A DNA stretch of 64,000 bases, from NCBI RefSeq assembly GCF_022759505.1, contig NZ_CP094289.1, forward strand, positions 310,001-374,000, read 5' to 3'. Below the pieces are notes generated by a model that saw nothing but the letters and a program-made list of their open reading frames with translations, did no database searches and was not told the origin of the DNA. This stretch comes from Georgenia sp. TF02-10. GTDB taxonomy: Bacteria > Actinomycetota > Actinomycetes > Actinomycetales > Actinomycetaceae. Positions 25,534 through 33,498 of this stretch are shown piece by piece. Every line of letters starts with the position of its first letter. Position 1 is the first letter of the stretch. The position numbers and the translations under genes were made by a program.

Positions 25534-26448
25534 TCACGGGTGGTGGCTCGCCTCCCCGGCGGCGTGCCCGGCGGTCTCGAGCTGGAAGGTGGAGTGCTCC
25601 ACGCTCACCGGGAAGTGCTCGGCGACGCAGGCCTGGATCACCTCGAGCGTGCGGGCGGCGTGGCCGTCGTGGAAGCAGGAGTCGTCGAGGACCACGTGGG
25701 CGCTGAGCACCGGCAGGCCGGTGGCGATCTGCGAGGCGTGCAGGTCGTGCACCCCGCGCACGTGCGGCACGGCCAGGATGTGCGCGCGCACCGCGGCGAG
25801 GTCCAGGCCCGGCGGGGTGGACTCCAGCAGCACGTTGCCGGACTCGCGCAGGATGCGGACCGCGCGCGGGACGATCAGGGCGCTGATGACCAGGGCGGCG
25901 ACGGCGTCGGCCCGGGTCCAGCCGGTGGTCGCGATCACGACCGCGGAGACGATGACGGCGACGGACCCCAGGGCGTCGTTGACCACCTCGAGGAACGCCG
26001 CGCGGAGGTTGAGGTTGGCGGCGCGGCCCGGGCGCAGGACCGCCAGCGCGGCAAGGTTGCCCACCAGCCCGACGACGCCGACCAGGGCCAGCCCGCCGGC
26101 GGCGACCTCGGGCGGGGCGAGGAGGCGCTGCACGCCCTCGACGAAGGCGTAGGCGCCCACCGCGAGCAGGACCGCCGCCTGGGCGCCGGCGGCGAGGACC
26201 TCGGCGCGGAGGAAGCCCCAGGTGCGCTGCGGCGTCGGCGGCCGCACGGCGATCGAGGCCGCGGTGAGGGCGACGAGGAGGCCGCCGGCGTCGGTGAGCA
26301 CGTGCCCGGCGTCCACGAGGAGCGCCAGGCTGCCGGTCACGGCCGCCCCGGCGACCTCCACCAGCAGGATCGTGGCGGTGATGGCGAAGGCGACCGCCAG
26401 GCGCCGGCGGTTGGCGCGGGTGTGGCCGTGCGCGTGGGCGTGGCTCAT
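25534..26448 (-). CDS. Cation diffusion facilitator (zinc-type efflux)
   Basis: 304 residues with a His-rich start (MSHAHAHGHTR), six membrane helices and a cytoplasmic C-terminal domain with a DSCFHDGHAA metal-binding-like stretch. Helix 2 has the usual DAGHVLTDAGG metal site. In helix 5 the usual HxxxD is replaced by EVVND, that is Glu in place of His, which may change metal choice. CDF proteins exchange protons for Zn, Cd, Co or Ni. Start overlaps the arsR-type stop (ATGA), so the regulator and the exporter form one transcript, a standard metal-sensing pair. Confidence 0.88.
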   Translation of the reverse strand: MSHAHAHGHTRANRRRLAVAFAITATILLVEVAGAAVTGSLALLVDAGHVLTDAGGLLVALTAASIAVRPPTPQRTWGFLRAEVLAAGAQAAVLLAVGAYAFVEGVQRLLAPPEVAAGGLALVGVVGLVGNLAALAVLRPGRAANLNLRAAFLEVVNDALGSVAVIVSAVVIATTGWTRADAVAALVISALIVPRAVRILRESGNVLLESTPPGLDLAAVRAHILAVPHVRGVHDLHASQIATGLPVLSAHVVLDDSCFHDGHAARTLEVIQACVAEHFPVSVEHSTFQLETAGHAAGEASHHP

Positions 26449-26855
26449 GGCACGGCCCGCGGGGCCTGGGGCGGGTCCGGTGCGTCAGCGGCAGCGACCA
26501 CGCCGCAGGTGGGGCGCAGCGCGACGGCCGCGCCGTTGACCCGGAGGAGATCCTCGGCGGCGGCGAGGACGGCGAGCAGCTCGGGCGCCGAGGTCAGGGA
26601 GAACCACGACGCCCGGCCCACCGGCCGGGAGGTAACCAGGCCGGCGCGGCGGAGGCACGCCAGGTGCGCGCTGACGGTGGACTGCGCCAGGCCGAGGTGC
26701 TCGGTCAGGTCCCGCACCCGGTGCTCGCCGAGGCTCAGGTGCTGGAGGATCGCCAGCCGCGCCGGGTCGGCCAGACCGTGGAAGAGCGCCGCGGCCGGGG
26801 CCAGCGCGGTCGGTGCCCGGGCCACCGGCGGCGCGGCGGACGCCGGTATCGCCAT
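26445..26855 (-). CDS. ArsR/SmtB-family metal-sensing repressor
   Basis: 136 residues with the ArsR winged helix: FHGLADPARLAILQHLSLGE, VRDLTEHLGLAQSTVSAHLA and CLRRAGLVTSRPVGRASWFSL. Cysteines are few (one near the recognition helix and one in the C-terminal RPTCG), so it is not a classic CxC arsenic sensor; a His/Asp site for Zn or Co is more likely. An imperfect 25-base dyad (26845-26869, GGTATCG facing CGATGCTACC) covers its own start codon and may be its operator. It precedes and overlaps the CDF exporter gene it probably controls. Confidence 0.87.
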   Translation of the reverse strand: MAIPASAAPPVARAPTALAPAAALFHGLADPARLAILQHLSLGEHRVRDLTEHLGLAQSTVSAHLACLRRAGLVTSRPVGRASWFSLTSAPELLAVLAAAEDLLRVNGAAVALRPTCGVVAAADAPDPPQAPRAVP

Positions 26856-26938
26856 ATGACGATGCTACCCGTCGCCATCGGCCCCGCCGGGCTGGCGCTC
26901 CGCTCGGCGACGGCCGGCTGCCCTCGACGACCCGCCAG

Positions 26939-26986
26939 CTGGTCAGCCCGGGGTGCGGGCAACTGGTCAGACCGGGGTGCGGGCCG
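26939..26986. repeat. 24-bp tandem repeat, two copies
   Basis: CTGGTCAG-C/A-CCGGGGTGCGGGC occurs twice in direct succession with one internal difference. No coding meaning seen. Confidence 0.7.
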
Positions 26987-27054
26987 GGGGCACGGGAATC
27001 CTCGCCGCGCCCGGCCGCGCGCTGACCGGCCGCGGGTGATGCTCACGCGTGCAG

Positions 27055-27150
27055 GAAGTAACACAATCCCTGCCGGGGCTCGACCGCGTGGCGGGATTCC
27101 GCGGAAGTCGGGTGCCATCGTCGCGGATCAGGCAGCGAGTGTGTTACTTC
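27055..27150. repeat. 96-bp interval bounded by perfect 11-bp inverted repeats
   Basis: GAAGTAACACA (27055-27065) and TGTGTTACTTC (27140-27150) are perfect inverted copies, AT-rich against a very GC-rich background. Inside are a second, partial inverted pair AATCCC and GGGATT. It could be a miniature mobile element or two half-sites of a DNA-looping regulator. No flanking target duplication is evident. Confidence 0.5.
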
Positions 27151-27229
27151 TCGCGCACCAGCCTGCGGGCGTCGTGGCGGGGAGGCCGTCGAGCGGCTGC
27201 CCTGACCCCGTCAGGTCCCGTGCGGCGGC

Positions 27230-27301
27230 GGGACCTCCCGCCACCGCTCGGCCGGGACCTCTCGCAAGTGCCCGGCCGGGACCTCCGTCACGGTCCGCAC
27301 G
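27230..27301. repeat. Three imperfect 24-bp direct repeats
   Basis: GGGACCTC recurs at 27230, 27254 and 27278, and CGGCC precedes the second and third copies. The period equals that of the repeat at 26939. Confidence 0.6.
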
Positions 27302-27391
27302 ACCGGCAGGTGCCGGACAATTCGGGGTGCTCCGGGATGACCCCGGCGCTGTCCCGCCGTCACCCGCCCGCCCGACACCCGAGGACTCCTC

Positions 27392-28024
27392 ATGGTCGCC
27401 CAGGTCGCCGACCCGCTCGAGGTCACCGATCCTCGCCTGCCCCGCACGCGTCGGCTGGCCTTCGTCACGATGCTGATCTCCTCCCTGCTCAGCCTGGCCG
27501 CGTCGCTGGTCCTCTCGATCGACGCCGTCCGGTTGGCCGCCGACCCCGACGTCCAGCTGGCCTGCAACATCAACCAGGCCATCTCCTGCGGCGCCGTCGC
27601 CCAGGCCTGGCAGGCCAGCCTGCTCGGGTTCCCCAACGCCTTCCTCGGCCTCATCGCCGAGCCGGTGGTCATCACCCTGGCGGTCGCCGCGCTCGGCGGG
27701 GTGCGCTTCCCCCGGTGGTTCATGCTCGCCGCCCAGGCGATCTACACCATCGGCCTGGTGCTGGCCTACTGGCTCTTCACCCAGTCCTACTTCGTCATCG
27801 GCGCCCTGTGCCCGTGGTGCCTCCTCGTCACCGCCTCGACGACGACGGTCTTCGCCTCGATGACGCGGGTGAACATCCTGGACAACAACTTCGGGCTCTC
27901 CCCGGGCGCCCATGCCCGGCTCACCTCCTGGCTGCGGATGGGGGTGGACTACGCGGTCGTCGTCATCGTCTTCGTGCTGCTGGCCGCGGCGATCGTGCTC
28001 AAGTACCACCGCCAGCTGTTCTGA
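27392..28024 (+). CDS. Vitamin K epoxide reductase (VKOR) family protein
   Basis: 210 residues with five predicted helices. The redox motif CPWC (GALCPWCLLVTAS) sits at the start of the fourth helix, with an upstream loop pair of cysteines (LACNINQAISCG) as in bacterial VKORs, plus the conserved Ser/Gly region LLGFPNAFLGL. Actinobacterial VKOR reoxidises DsbA-like proteins and passes electrons to menaquinone. Start ATG at 27392 follows an acceptable GAGGA. It stands alone here, about 17 kb from the DsbA/CcdA cluster it might serve. Confidence 0.92.
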   Translation: MVAQVADPLEVTDPRLPRTRRLAFVTMLISSLLSLAASLVLSIDAVRLAADPDVQLACNINQAISCGAVAQAWQASLLGFPNAFLGLIAEPVVITLAVAALGGVRFPRWFMLAAQAIYTIGLVLAYWLFTQSYFVIGALCPWCLLVTASTTTVFASMTRVNILDNNFGLSPGAHARLTSWLRMGVDYAVVVIVFVLLAAAIVLKYHRQLF

Positions 28025-28215
28025 CCGGGGCCGGCAGTGATGAGGCGGCCTCGGCAGCCGGTCCGGCCGTGGCCGCCGCACGGCCGTCAGCGACGGCGCG
28101 CGTCCGTGTACCACGCAGACGTCGGCGCAGCGACGGCCCCCGGCGGCGGCTCACCGGTGCGCGGGCTACGCTCGGCCTGGTTGCTGGACCGCTCGACGAC
28201 GACCGGAGGAGCTCC

Positions 28216-28785
28216 ATGAAGGTCACCATCATCGGCACGGGCACCATGGGCCAGGCCATCGCCGGCATCGTCCGCAAGGGCGACAACTCCCTCCAGGCGC
28301 TCGGCCACGGCGACACCGAGACGGTCACCGGCGAGGTCGTCATCCTCGCCGTGCCGTACCCGGCGGTGCGCGAGGTCATCGACCAGCGCGGGAAGCAGCT
28401 CGCGGGCAAGGTCGTCGTCGACATCACCAACCCGGTGGACTTCGCCACCTTCGACTCCCTGGTGGTCCCGGCCGACGGCTCGTCGGCGGCCGAGACCGCC
28501 GCCGCGCTGCCAGACTCCCGGGTGCTCAAGGCGTTCAACACCAACTTCGCGGCCACGCTCACCTCCGGGACGACCGGCGAGCTGCCGACCACCGTCCTGA
28601 TCGCCGGCGACGACGCCGAGGCCAAGGCCCTCCTCGCCGACGTCGTCACCGCCGGTGGTCTGCGTGCCGTCGACGCCGGCTCCCTGCACCGGGCCCGGGA
28701 GGTGGAGGCCCTCGGCTTCCTGCAGATGACCCTCGCCGCCGGCGAGAAGATCGGCTGGACCGGCGGGTTCGCCCTCCTGCCCTGA
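28216..28785 (+). CDS. NADPH-dependent F420 reductase-like (NADP-binding) protein
   Basis: 189 residues with an N-terminal Rossmann fold: MKVTIIGTGTMGQAIAGIV, then VVILAVPYPAVREVI, VVVDITNPVDF and LKAFNTNFAATL. This is the F420-dependent NADP oxidoreductase family (FNO-like); some members are only putative dinucleotide reductases. The first domain is shorter than usual after the glycine motif, where the NADP 2'-phosphate-binding Ser/Arg/Thr motif is normally found, so cofactor choice is uncertain. GGAGGAG lies 4 nt before the ATG. Monocistronic. Confidence 0.82.
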   Translation: MKVTIIGTGTMGQAIAGIVRKGDNSLQALGHGDTETVTGEVVILAVPYPAVREVIDQRGKQLAGKVVVDITNPVDFATFDSLVVPADGSSAAETAAALPDSRVLKAFNTNFAATLTSGTTGELPTTVLIAGDDAEAKALLADVVTAGGLRAVDAGSLHRAREVEALGFLQMTLAAGEKIGWTGGFALLP

Positions 28786-29176
28786 GCCCGGTGCGGGCGA
28801 CCACCGCCAGGATCTCGACCAGTCCGGCCGGTGCCGGTGGTGCCCCCTCCGGAAGGCATGGCACGTCTGCGCCGGGACTGATGACCCGGTCCTGTCGCGC
28901 TGGCTCACGTGGTGACGGTCGTGGCCATGGTGTCGCGGTGACCTGCTCCGATCGCCCAGCCGACCCGCGGCCTTGTGCAGCGCAAAGCAGGGCGCACAGG
29001 GCAGGCATCGCGCCGGCGAGCGCATGGGGCTGCCCCGGTGCCGTCTGCGGGTGCCGACCGGATGCGGCCGTGCCTGCCGGTTCCTAGGCTCGGCCGCGCG
29101 GGATGGCCGACATCCCCGGTGCGGCTGGTTGGCCTACCCACGTCACTGGACAAGCCACGGATCGCAGGAGGCCACT
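28786..29176. other. Gene-free spacer
   Basis: About 390 bases between the F420 reductase-like gene and the DUF305 gene. No credible reading frame, no repeat and no RNA structure that I recognise. TTCCTAGGCTCGGC near 29081-29094 may be part of the promoter for the next gene. Confidence 0.4.
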
Positions 29177-29773
29177 GTGTCGAGCAACGCGGACGAGAAG
29201 GCCAAGACCGAGCACCCCGAACGCGGGCAGGATCACTCGAAGAAGATGTACCTGCGGTTCGCGGCGATGCTGCTGACGGCCATGGTCGTCATGTACTGCG
29301 TGATGTTCGTCGCCACCTGGGAGTGGGACCACGTGCGGTTCAGCCAGAGCCGGGTGTTCATGGCGCTGACCATGGGCGGCGCGATGGGGTTGGTCATGCC
29401 GGCGTGGATGCTGAACATGTACAAGAACACGAGGGCCAACGTCGTGGTGGTGGTGGTCAGCCTCGGGCTCCTCGCGGGAGGGGCATTCCTGGACCGAAGC
29501 CAAGCCACGGTGGATGACACCGCCTTCATGAGGGCGATGATTCCCCACCACTCCATGGCCATCACCCGATCGGAGCGTGCGGGGATCGAGGATGCCCGGG
29601 TGTGCGAGCTCGCCGCCGAGATCAGCGAGGCCCAGCGGCGGGAGATCCTCGAGATGGACTGGCTCATCGCGGACATCGAGGAGAACGGTCGTGCCACGAC
29701 ACCGGAGGAAGCCGAGACGAGGCCCGTGCCGGCCTTCGACGAACCCGCCGAGCGCCGGTGCGCCACCGGGTGA
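29177..29773 (+). CDS. DUF305 family membrane protein
   Basis: 198 residues. Three predicted helices (LRFAAMLLTAMVVMYCVMFV, VFMALTMGGAMGLVMPAWML, VVVVVVSLGLLAGGAF) precede an outer DUF305 four-helix segment with DDTAFMRAMIPHHSMAI and ILEMDWLIADIEENG. The Met/His-rich MRAMIPHHSMAI motif is typical of DUF305 proteins linked to copper binding. A helical start domain of about 100 residues before DUF305 is common in this subgroup. GTG at 29177 with CAGGAGG 6 nt upstream. Context gives no copper exporter nearby, so the metal role is inferred from family only. Confidence 0.82.
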   Translation: MSSNADEKAKTEHPERGQDHSKKMYLRFAAMLLTAMVVMYCVMFVATWEWDHVRFSQSRVFMALTMGGAMGLVMPAWMLNMYKNTRANVVVVVVSLGLLAGGAFLDRSQATVDDTAFMRAMIPHHSMAITRSERAGIEDARVCELAAEISEAQRREILEMDWLIADIEENGRATTPEEAETRPVPAFDEPAERRCATG

Positions 29774-29851
29774 CCGGTTACCTCGGCGCGACCCGGCGGC
29801 CGGTTGGCAGCCGGCTTCGGACAGGCCTCACGTCGGCGACGGGTAAGCGAC

Positions 29852-29919
29852 GAGCGGGGTATCCAGCACGACCAGCTCGAGAGAAGAGCGGGGCATCCAG
29901 CAAGCTTAGCTCGAGAACG
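29852..29919. repeat. 34-bp tandem repeat, two copies
   Basis: GAGCGGGG-T/C-ATCCAGCA and AGCTCGAGA recur with a 34-base period (29852-29885 and 29886-29919), with differences in the middle. It lies between convergent genes. Confidence 0.6.
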
Positions 29920-29970
29920 GCGGCGCACCGAGAGCGCCACCACGCGGGGCACCGGCTCCCCGCCCGGGGG

Positions 29971-30468
29971 TCAGAGCCGGTGCAGGGTCACCTCGAGCGA
30001 GTCGGACCCGGCCAGCTCGGCGCTCATGTAGGTCCGGTGCGGCTGGCGGCGCCGGTCGGTCGGCGAGCCCGGGTTGAGCAGCCGCATCCCGCGCGGGGTG
30101 ACGGTGTCCCACGGGATGTGGCTGTGCCCGAAGACGAGCACGTCGACGTCGGGGAACGCCGCGTCCATCCGGCGCTCGCGGCCGGCCGCCGCCCCGGTCT
30201 CGTGGACGACGGCGAGGCGCACCCCGCCGATCGTCGCCCGGGCCACCTCCGGCAGCCGGCGGCGCAGCTCCGGGCCGTCGTTGTTGCCCCAGCAGGCCAC
30301 CAGGTGCGCGGCGCGGGCGGTGAGCTCGTCGAGCAGCTCCTCGGCCACCCAGTCCCCGGCGTGGACGACGACGTCGGCGGCGTCCACCGCGGCCCAGACG
30401 GCGTCCGGCAGCGCCTTGGCGCGGACGGGCACGTGGGTGTCGGCCAGCAGGACGAGGCGGGTGCTCAC
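29971..30468 (-). CDS. Metallophosphoesterase, YfcE/MJ0936 type
   Basis: 165 residues with the calcineurin-like metal motifs in order: LLADTHVP (DxH), VHAGDW (GD), GNNDGPEL (GNxD), VVHETG and FGHSHIP (GHxH). These small enzymes hydrolyse phosphodiesters such as artificial or cyclic substrates; the physiological substrate is usually unknown. I prefer the GTG at 30468 since TAGCGT stands 7 nt upstream, a leaderless-type promoter; the GTG at 30477 is the alternative. It follows the Mut7-C gene by about 10 nt on the same strand. Confidence 0.85.
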   Translation of the reverse strand: MSTRLVLLADTHVPVRAKALPDAVWAAVDAADVVVHAGDWVAEELLDELTARAAHLVACWGNNDGPELRRRLPEVARATIGGVRLAVVHETGAAAGRERRMDAAFPDVDVLVFGHSHIPWDTVTPRGMRLLNPGSPTDRRRQPHRTYMSAELAGSDSLEVTLHRL

Positions 30469-30478
30469 GACCGGCACG

Positions 30479-31180
30479 CTACCGCCGCGGGCCCGGCGCG
30501 CCGCCGGCGTCGCGGACCAGCTCCACCAGCCGGGCCGCGTGCGCCCCGCGCCAGTACACCTGCCCGCAGGCGGGGCAGCGCATGAACTCGGTGTAGGTCC
30601 GGCGGGTGCCGGGCTGGAGCAGCGGGGCGACCTCCGCGGCGGTGGCCGGGACGAGCCGGGCGCCGCAGACGACGCACCGAGTGAACGGGGCCAGCGGCGG
30701 GGCGAACCGGTCCAGGACGTCGCGGACCTGGTCCTCGACGCGGGCGCCCGCCACGTGGGCCGCCCGCGCCGGCCCGGCCTGCCAGGGCTGCCCGGGCGGG
30801 TCGTCGGGCTGCGTGGCCGCCTCCCCAGGGGCGAGCGCCCGACGGCGCAGCAGCCCCCGGTCCTGGGTGAGCAGGACCCGCCCCTCGCCGAGGGCCTGGG
30901 CGACCAGGGCGTCGTCGTCGGCGTCGTTGCGGTAGGCCACGTCCAGCCCGAGCAGCCGCAGCCGGCGGGCCAGCCGCCCGAGGTGGACGTCGAGGACGAA
31001 CCGGAACGCCACGACCGGCTGCGGCCGGGGCACCGGCAGCACCGCGACCACCGTGCCGGGCGCCGGCCGCAGGTCCGCCGCGACCGGGCGGCCCGCCACG
31101 GCCAGCCCGCCGACCTCGGTCAGCGGGACGCCCGCGGCGGGGACCAGGTGCCGCAGCGGCACCCCCGCCTCGACCGGCAC
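30479..31180 (-). CDS. Mut7-C RNase-domain protein with N-terminal ubiquitin-like domain
   Basis: The C-terminal part is a Mut7-C PIN-like nuclease domain: FRFVLDVHLGRLARRLRLLG, NDADDDALVAQALGEGRVLL, TQDRGLLRRR, then a zinc ribbon with CVVCGARL and RCPACGQVYWRG. The N-terminal part resembles the Mut7-C ubiquitin-like domain (GVPLTEVGGLAVAG, then PAPGTVVAVLPVPRP). The first conventional start is the GTG at 31180, but the frame stays open and keeps family-like sequence (DVAPALRYLLPPRRR) for at least 20 codons further, where only CTG codons (31240, 31264) could start it. The true gene probably begins there. Confidence 0.8.
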   Translation of the reverse strand: MPVEAGVPLRHLVPAAGVPLTEVGGLAVAGRPVAADLRPAPGTVVAVLPVPRPQPVVAFRFVLDVHLGRLARRLRLLGLDVAYRNDADDDALVAQALGEGRVLLTQDRGLLRRRALAPGEAATQPDDPPGQPWQAGPARAAHVAGARVEDQVRDVLDRFAPPLAPFTRCVVCGARLVPATAAEVAPLLQPGTRRTYTEFMRCPACGQVYWRGAHAARLVELVRDAGGAPGPRR

Positions 31181-31256
31181 CGGCCCGGACCGGCGCCGCG
31201 GGGGGAGGAGGTAGCGGAGCGCGGGCGCGACGTCGAGCAGCGCCCCTGCGCGTTCC

Positions 31257-31709
31257 TCAGCCAGCGGGCCGCTGCTCCGGGCCGGTCCCCGGCTCGCCCG
31301 TCGCCCGGTCCCGGGCGGCGGTGGACCCGTCGGCGGCCACCGGGGGCCGGTCGTCGTCCGCAGGGTCGTAGCCGGGATCGAGGGCGTCGGCGTCGGCCCG
31401 GTGGGTCTCCGCGTCGGTGCGGACCTGGTGGGCGTGGGCCGTGCGCTCGTGGGCCTCGGCGTCGAGCCGGTCCGCCTCCACCCGGGCCTGCTGCGCCCGT
31501 GCCTGCGCAGCGGCGGCGTCGGCCTCCCGACGGCGGGCCTCCAGCTCCTCGTCCCGCACCTGGGCGCGCAGGTCGGCGGCGTGGGCGCGGTTCTGCCGCT
31601 CCACCTCCCGGGCCCGCTGCCGGCGACGGCGGACCAGCAGCCACACCAGCAGCGCGATGACGACGAGCACGGCGACGGCGATCAGGACCCACATCAGGGT
31701 GTCGTTCAT
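31257..31709 (-). CDS. Small membrane-anchored coiled-coil protein
   Basis: 150 residues: an N-terminal helix (LMWVLIAVAVLVVIALLVWLL), a basic stop-transfer RRRRQR, then a highly charged Ala/Glu/Arg coiled coil of about 75 residues and a disordered Asp/Pro-rich tail. Proteins of this type are frequent in Actinobacteria and lack an assigned function. GGGAGG precedes the ATG. The stop lies within the likely 5' end of the Mut7-C gene, so the two are probably co-transcribed. Confidence 0.7.
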   Translation of the reverse strand: MNDTLMWVLIAVAVLVVIALLVWLLVRRRRQRAREVERQNRAHAADLRAQVRDEELEARRREADAAAAQARAQQARVEADRLDAEAHERTAHAHQVRTDAETHRADADALDPGYDPADDDRPPVAADGSTAARDRATGEPGTGPEQRPAG

Positions 31710-31930
31710 GTCTTCCCTCCCGGAGCGATGGCCCCCATGGAACCGCTAGGTGGGGTGCGCGGCCACCGGGGGCGGCGTGCGCTGAGCCGGGGACGCTTGT
31801 GCCGCCGCGAGGGGCGCTGCCACCGAGCCCCGCGGCGGTGCGGTGCGGTGCCGTCCCGACCGGTGCCGCCGAGCCCGAACAGGTGCGTCCTGGCGGGGCG
31901 ACGGACACCTGAGGTGCGGGCCCCGGCCCG

Positions 31931-32944
31931 TCAGGCACCCTGCCCGGACGAGCCGTCCGCGGCCCCCAGGATCCCCTCCGGCAGGGCTTCGACCGGCACG
32001 ATCACCATGTCCTGGATCTTCCAGTCCAGCGCGATCGCCGACTCCCGCGCCGCCCGTAGGTCGGCCAGCGACGGCGGCTCGCCCCCGGCCGGGACCACGA
32101 AGGACTCCACGTGGAAGACGTGGCCCTGGTCCCGCACCCGCGAGGCGGCCTCGGCGACCCACGGCAGGGCCCGCAGGTGCTCGTCGAGCCGGACCACGAG
32201 CGGGTGCGGGTCCTCGCCGTCGTAGGTGGCCGCCCGGGCGTCCATCAGCGCCGTCGTCCCCGTCCGCAGGTTCCCCAGCCCGTCCCGCAGGATGCTGCCG
32301 GAGATGAACAGGGCGGCGGCGGCGTCGGCCCACCACAGCCCGACGCCGATGCCTAGCACCCCGACGATCGCGCCGACGGCGGTCATCCAGTCGGCCTTGT
32401 TCATGTCCGCGTCGGCGTAGAGCACCCGGTCGTGCAGCGTCTCGGCGAGCGGCATCTTCCCCCGGCCGAGCAGCACGGGCGGGACGGCGGTGTAGGCCAT
32501 GACGGCGATCATCAGCCAGCCGGACCAGACCACCTGCCCGGCCACCTCCATGGTGCCCACCGGCGGGTGCTCGGCCGCGAGCAGCCCGGAGAGGGAGTCG
32601 AAGACGAGGATCACGCCCATCGCGGTCAGCGCGGTGGCGGCCACGAGGTGCCCGACGCCGACCGCCCGGTGGTAGCCGAAGGGGTGCCGGGGGTCGGGGG
32701 CCCGCCGGCACAGCCGGGCGGTGAGGAGGAACACCGCCGGCGGGATGAGCGAGAGCATGTCCTCCGCCCACGCCGTCTTCATCGCCTGCGAGCTGCCCAT
32801 GACGAGGTAGACCAGGGTGATCGCGGTGGCCAGGAAGGCGAGGGTGAGCCACTCCAGGCGGACGGCCCGGCGCAGCGCGGCGGCCTGCTCGGCCGGGAGC
32901 TCGGTGTGCCCGAACCGGGCCACGGCCTCCCGCCCGGTGCTCAC
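31931..32944 (-). CDS. Cation diffusion facilitator family transporter
   Basis: 337 residues. Six helices are predicted between residues 28 and 230 (for example LTLAFLATAITLVYLVMGSS, MIAVMAYTAVPPVLLG). DADMNKADWMTAVGAIVG carries the acidic residues of the helix 5 metal site. A cytoplasmic domain with HVFHVESFVVP ends the protein. It is a divergent CDF subgroup, distinct from the zinc-type CDF at 25.5 kb. The GTG overlaps the stop of the solute-binding-like gene (GTGA), so the two proteins are made together, an unusual pairing. Confidence 0.8.
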   Translation of the reverse strand: MSTGREAVARFGHTELPAEQAAALRRAVRLEWLTLAFLATAITLVYLVMGSSQAMKTAWAEDMLSLIPPAVFLLTARLCRRAPDPRHPFGYHRAVGVGHLVAATALTAMGVILVFDSLSGLLAAEHPPVGTMEVAGQVVWSGWLMIAVMAYTAVPPVLLGRGKMPLAETLHDRVLYADADMNKADWMTAVGAIVGVLGIGVGLWWADAAAALFISGSILRDGLGNLRTGTTALMDARAATYDGEDPHPLVVRLDEHLRALPWVAEAASRVRDQGHVFHVESFVVPAGGEPPSLADLRAARESAIALDWKIQDMVIVPVEALPEGILGAADGSSGQGA

Positions 32945-33423
32945 GGCGCCGCCTCCGCCGCGAGGAGGAACCGCTCCAGCTCCACCAGGAACGCGTTCTC
33001 GCCCATCGGCGCGGCCATCACGTGCAGCTCCTTCTCCCCGTCCGGGCTGGTGGTCTCCAGGTACCGGTAGGTCAGGGCGGCCTGGGAGGACCAGGGTGAC
33101 TTCGCGGTCAACCCGCCGATGACGACGTCGAGCTCGGCCCGCTCGAGCTGGCCGATGAGCATCTCCTCCCCGCCGGCGGTCCAGGCGACCTCGGCGTCGA
33201 GGGACCGGGCGAAGTCCTGCACGAGGTCGACCTCCAGGCCGGTGGGGTCGCCGTCGGGCCCGTCCGGCAGGTCGGTCCACGGCGGGTTGGGGGAGACGCC
33301 CACCCGCAGCTGCCCGCCGCGGACGCGGTCCAGGGTGCCCTCGGGGTCGGTGGGCACGCTCACCCCGCAGCCGCCCAGGACCGTCAGCACCAGGGCCGCC
33401 GTCAGCACACGTCGCCGGCTCAT
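32941..33423 (-). CDS. Short solute-binding-protein-like lipoprotein
   Basis: 160 residues with a signal peptide ending in a lipobox (LTVLGGC). The rest matches the first lobe of family 3 solute-binding proteins: GGQLRVGVSPNPPWTDLP, GLEVDLVQDFARSLDAEVAW, QLERAELDVVIGGLTAKSPW and AALTYRYLETT. It then ends in about 35 residues where the second lobe (about 80 residues) should be. It may be a natural one-lobe protein or a deletion product. Stop/start overlap with a CDF transporter, not an ABC permease, argues for a role tied to that transporter. I chose the ATG at 33423; a GTG at 33441 is possible. Confidence 0.75.
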   Translation of the reverse strand: MSRRRVLTAALVLTVLGGCGVSVPTDPEGTLDRVRGGQLRVGVSPNPPWTDLPDGPDGDPTGLEVDLVQDFARSLDAEVAWTAGGEEMLIGQLERAELDVVIGGLTAKSPWSSQAALTYRYLETTSPDGEKELHVMAAPMGENAFLVELERFLLAAEAAP

Positions 33424-33498
33424 GGGCCCAGTCAACGACACCCCAGCAGTTCCGCACGTCGGCCGCGCCGACGGCGGCCGGCCGGGTGAGCCGGCGGC

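Larger units (their letters stand above)
26856..27391. other. Gene-free stretch with three sets of repeats
   Basis: About 535 bases with no credible gene. It contains a 24-base tandem repeat (CTGGTCAG, then CCGGGGTGCGGGC) at 26939-26986, a pair of 11-base perfect inverted repeats at 27055-27065 and 27140-27150, and GGGACCTC spaced exactly 24 bases at 27230, 27254 and 27278. The promoter of the VKOR gene must lie at its right end. Confidence 0.5.
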
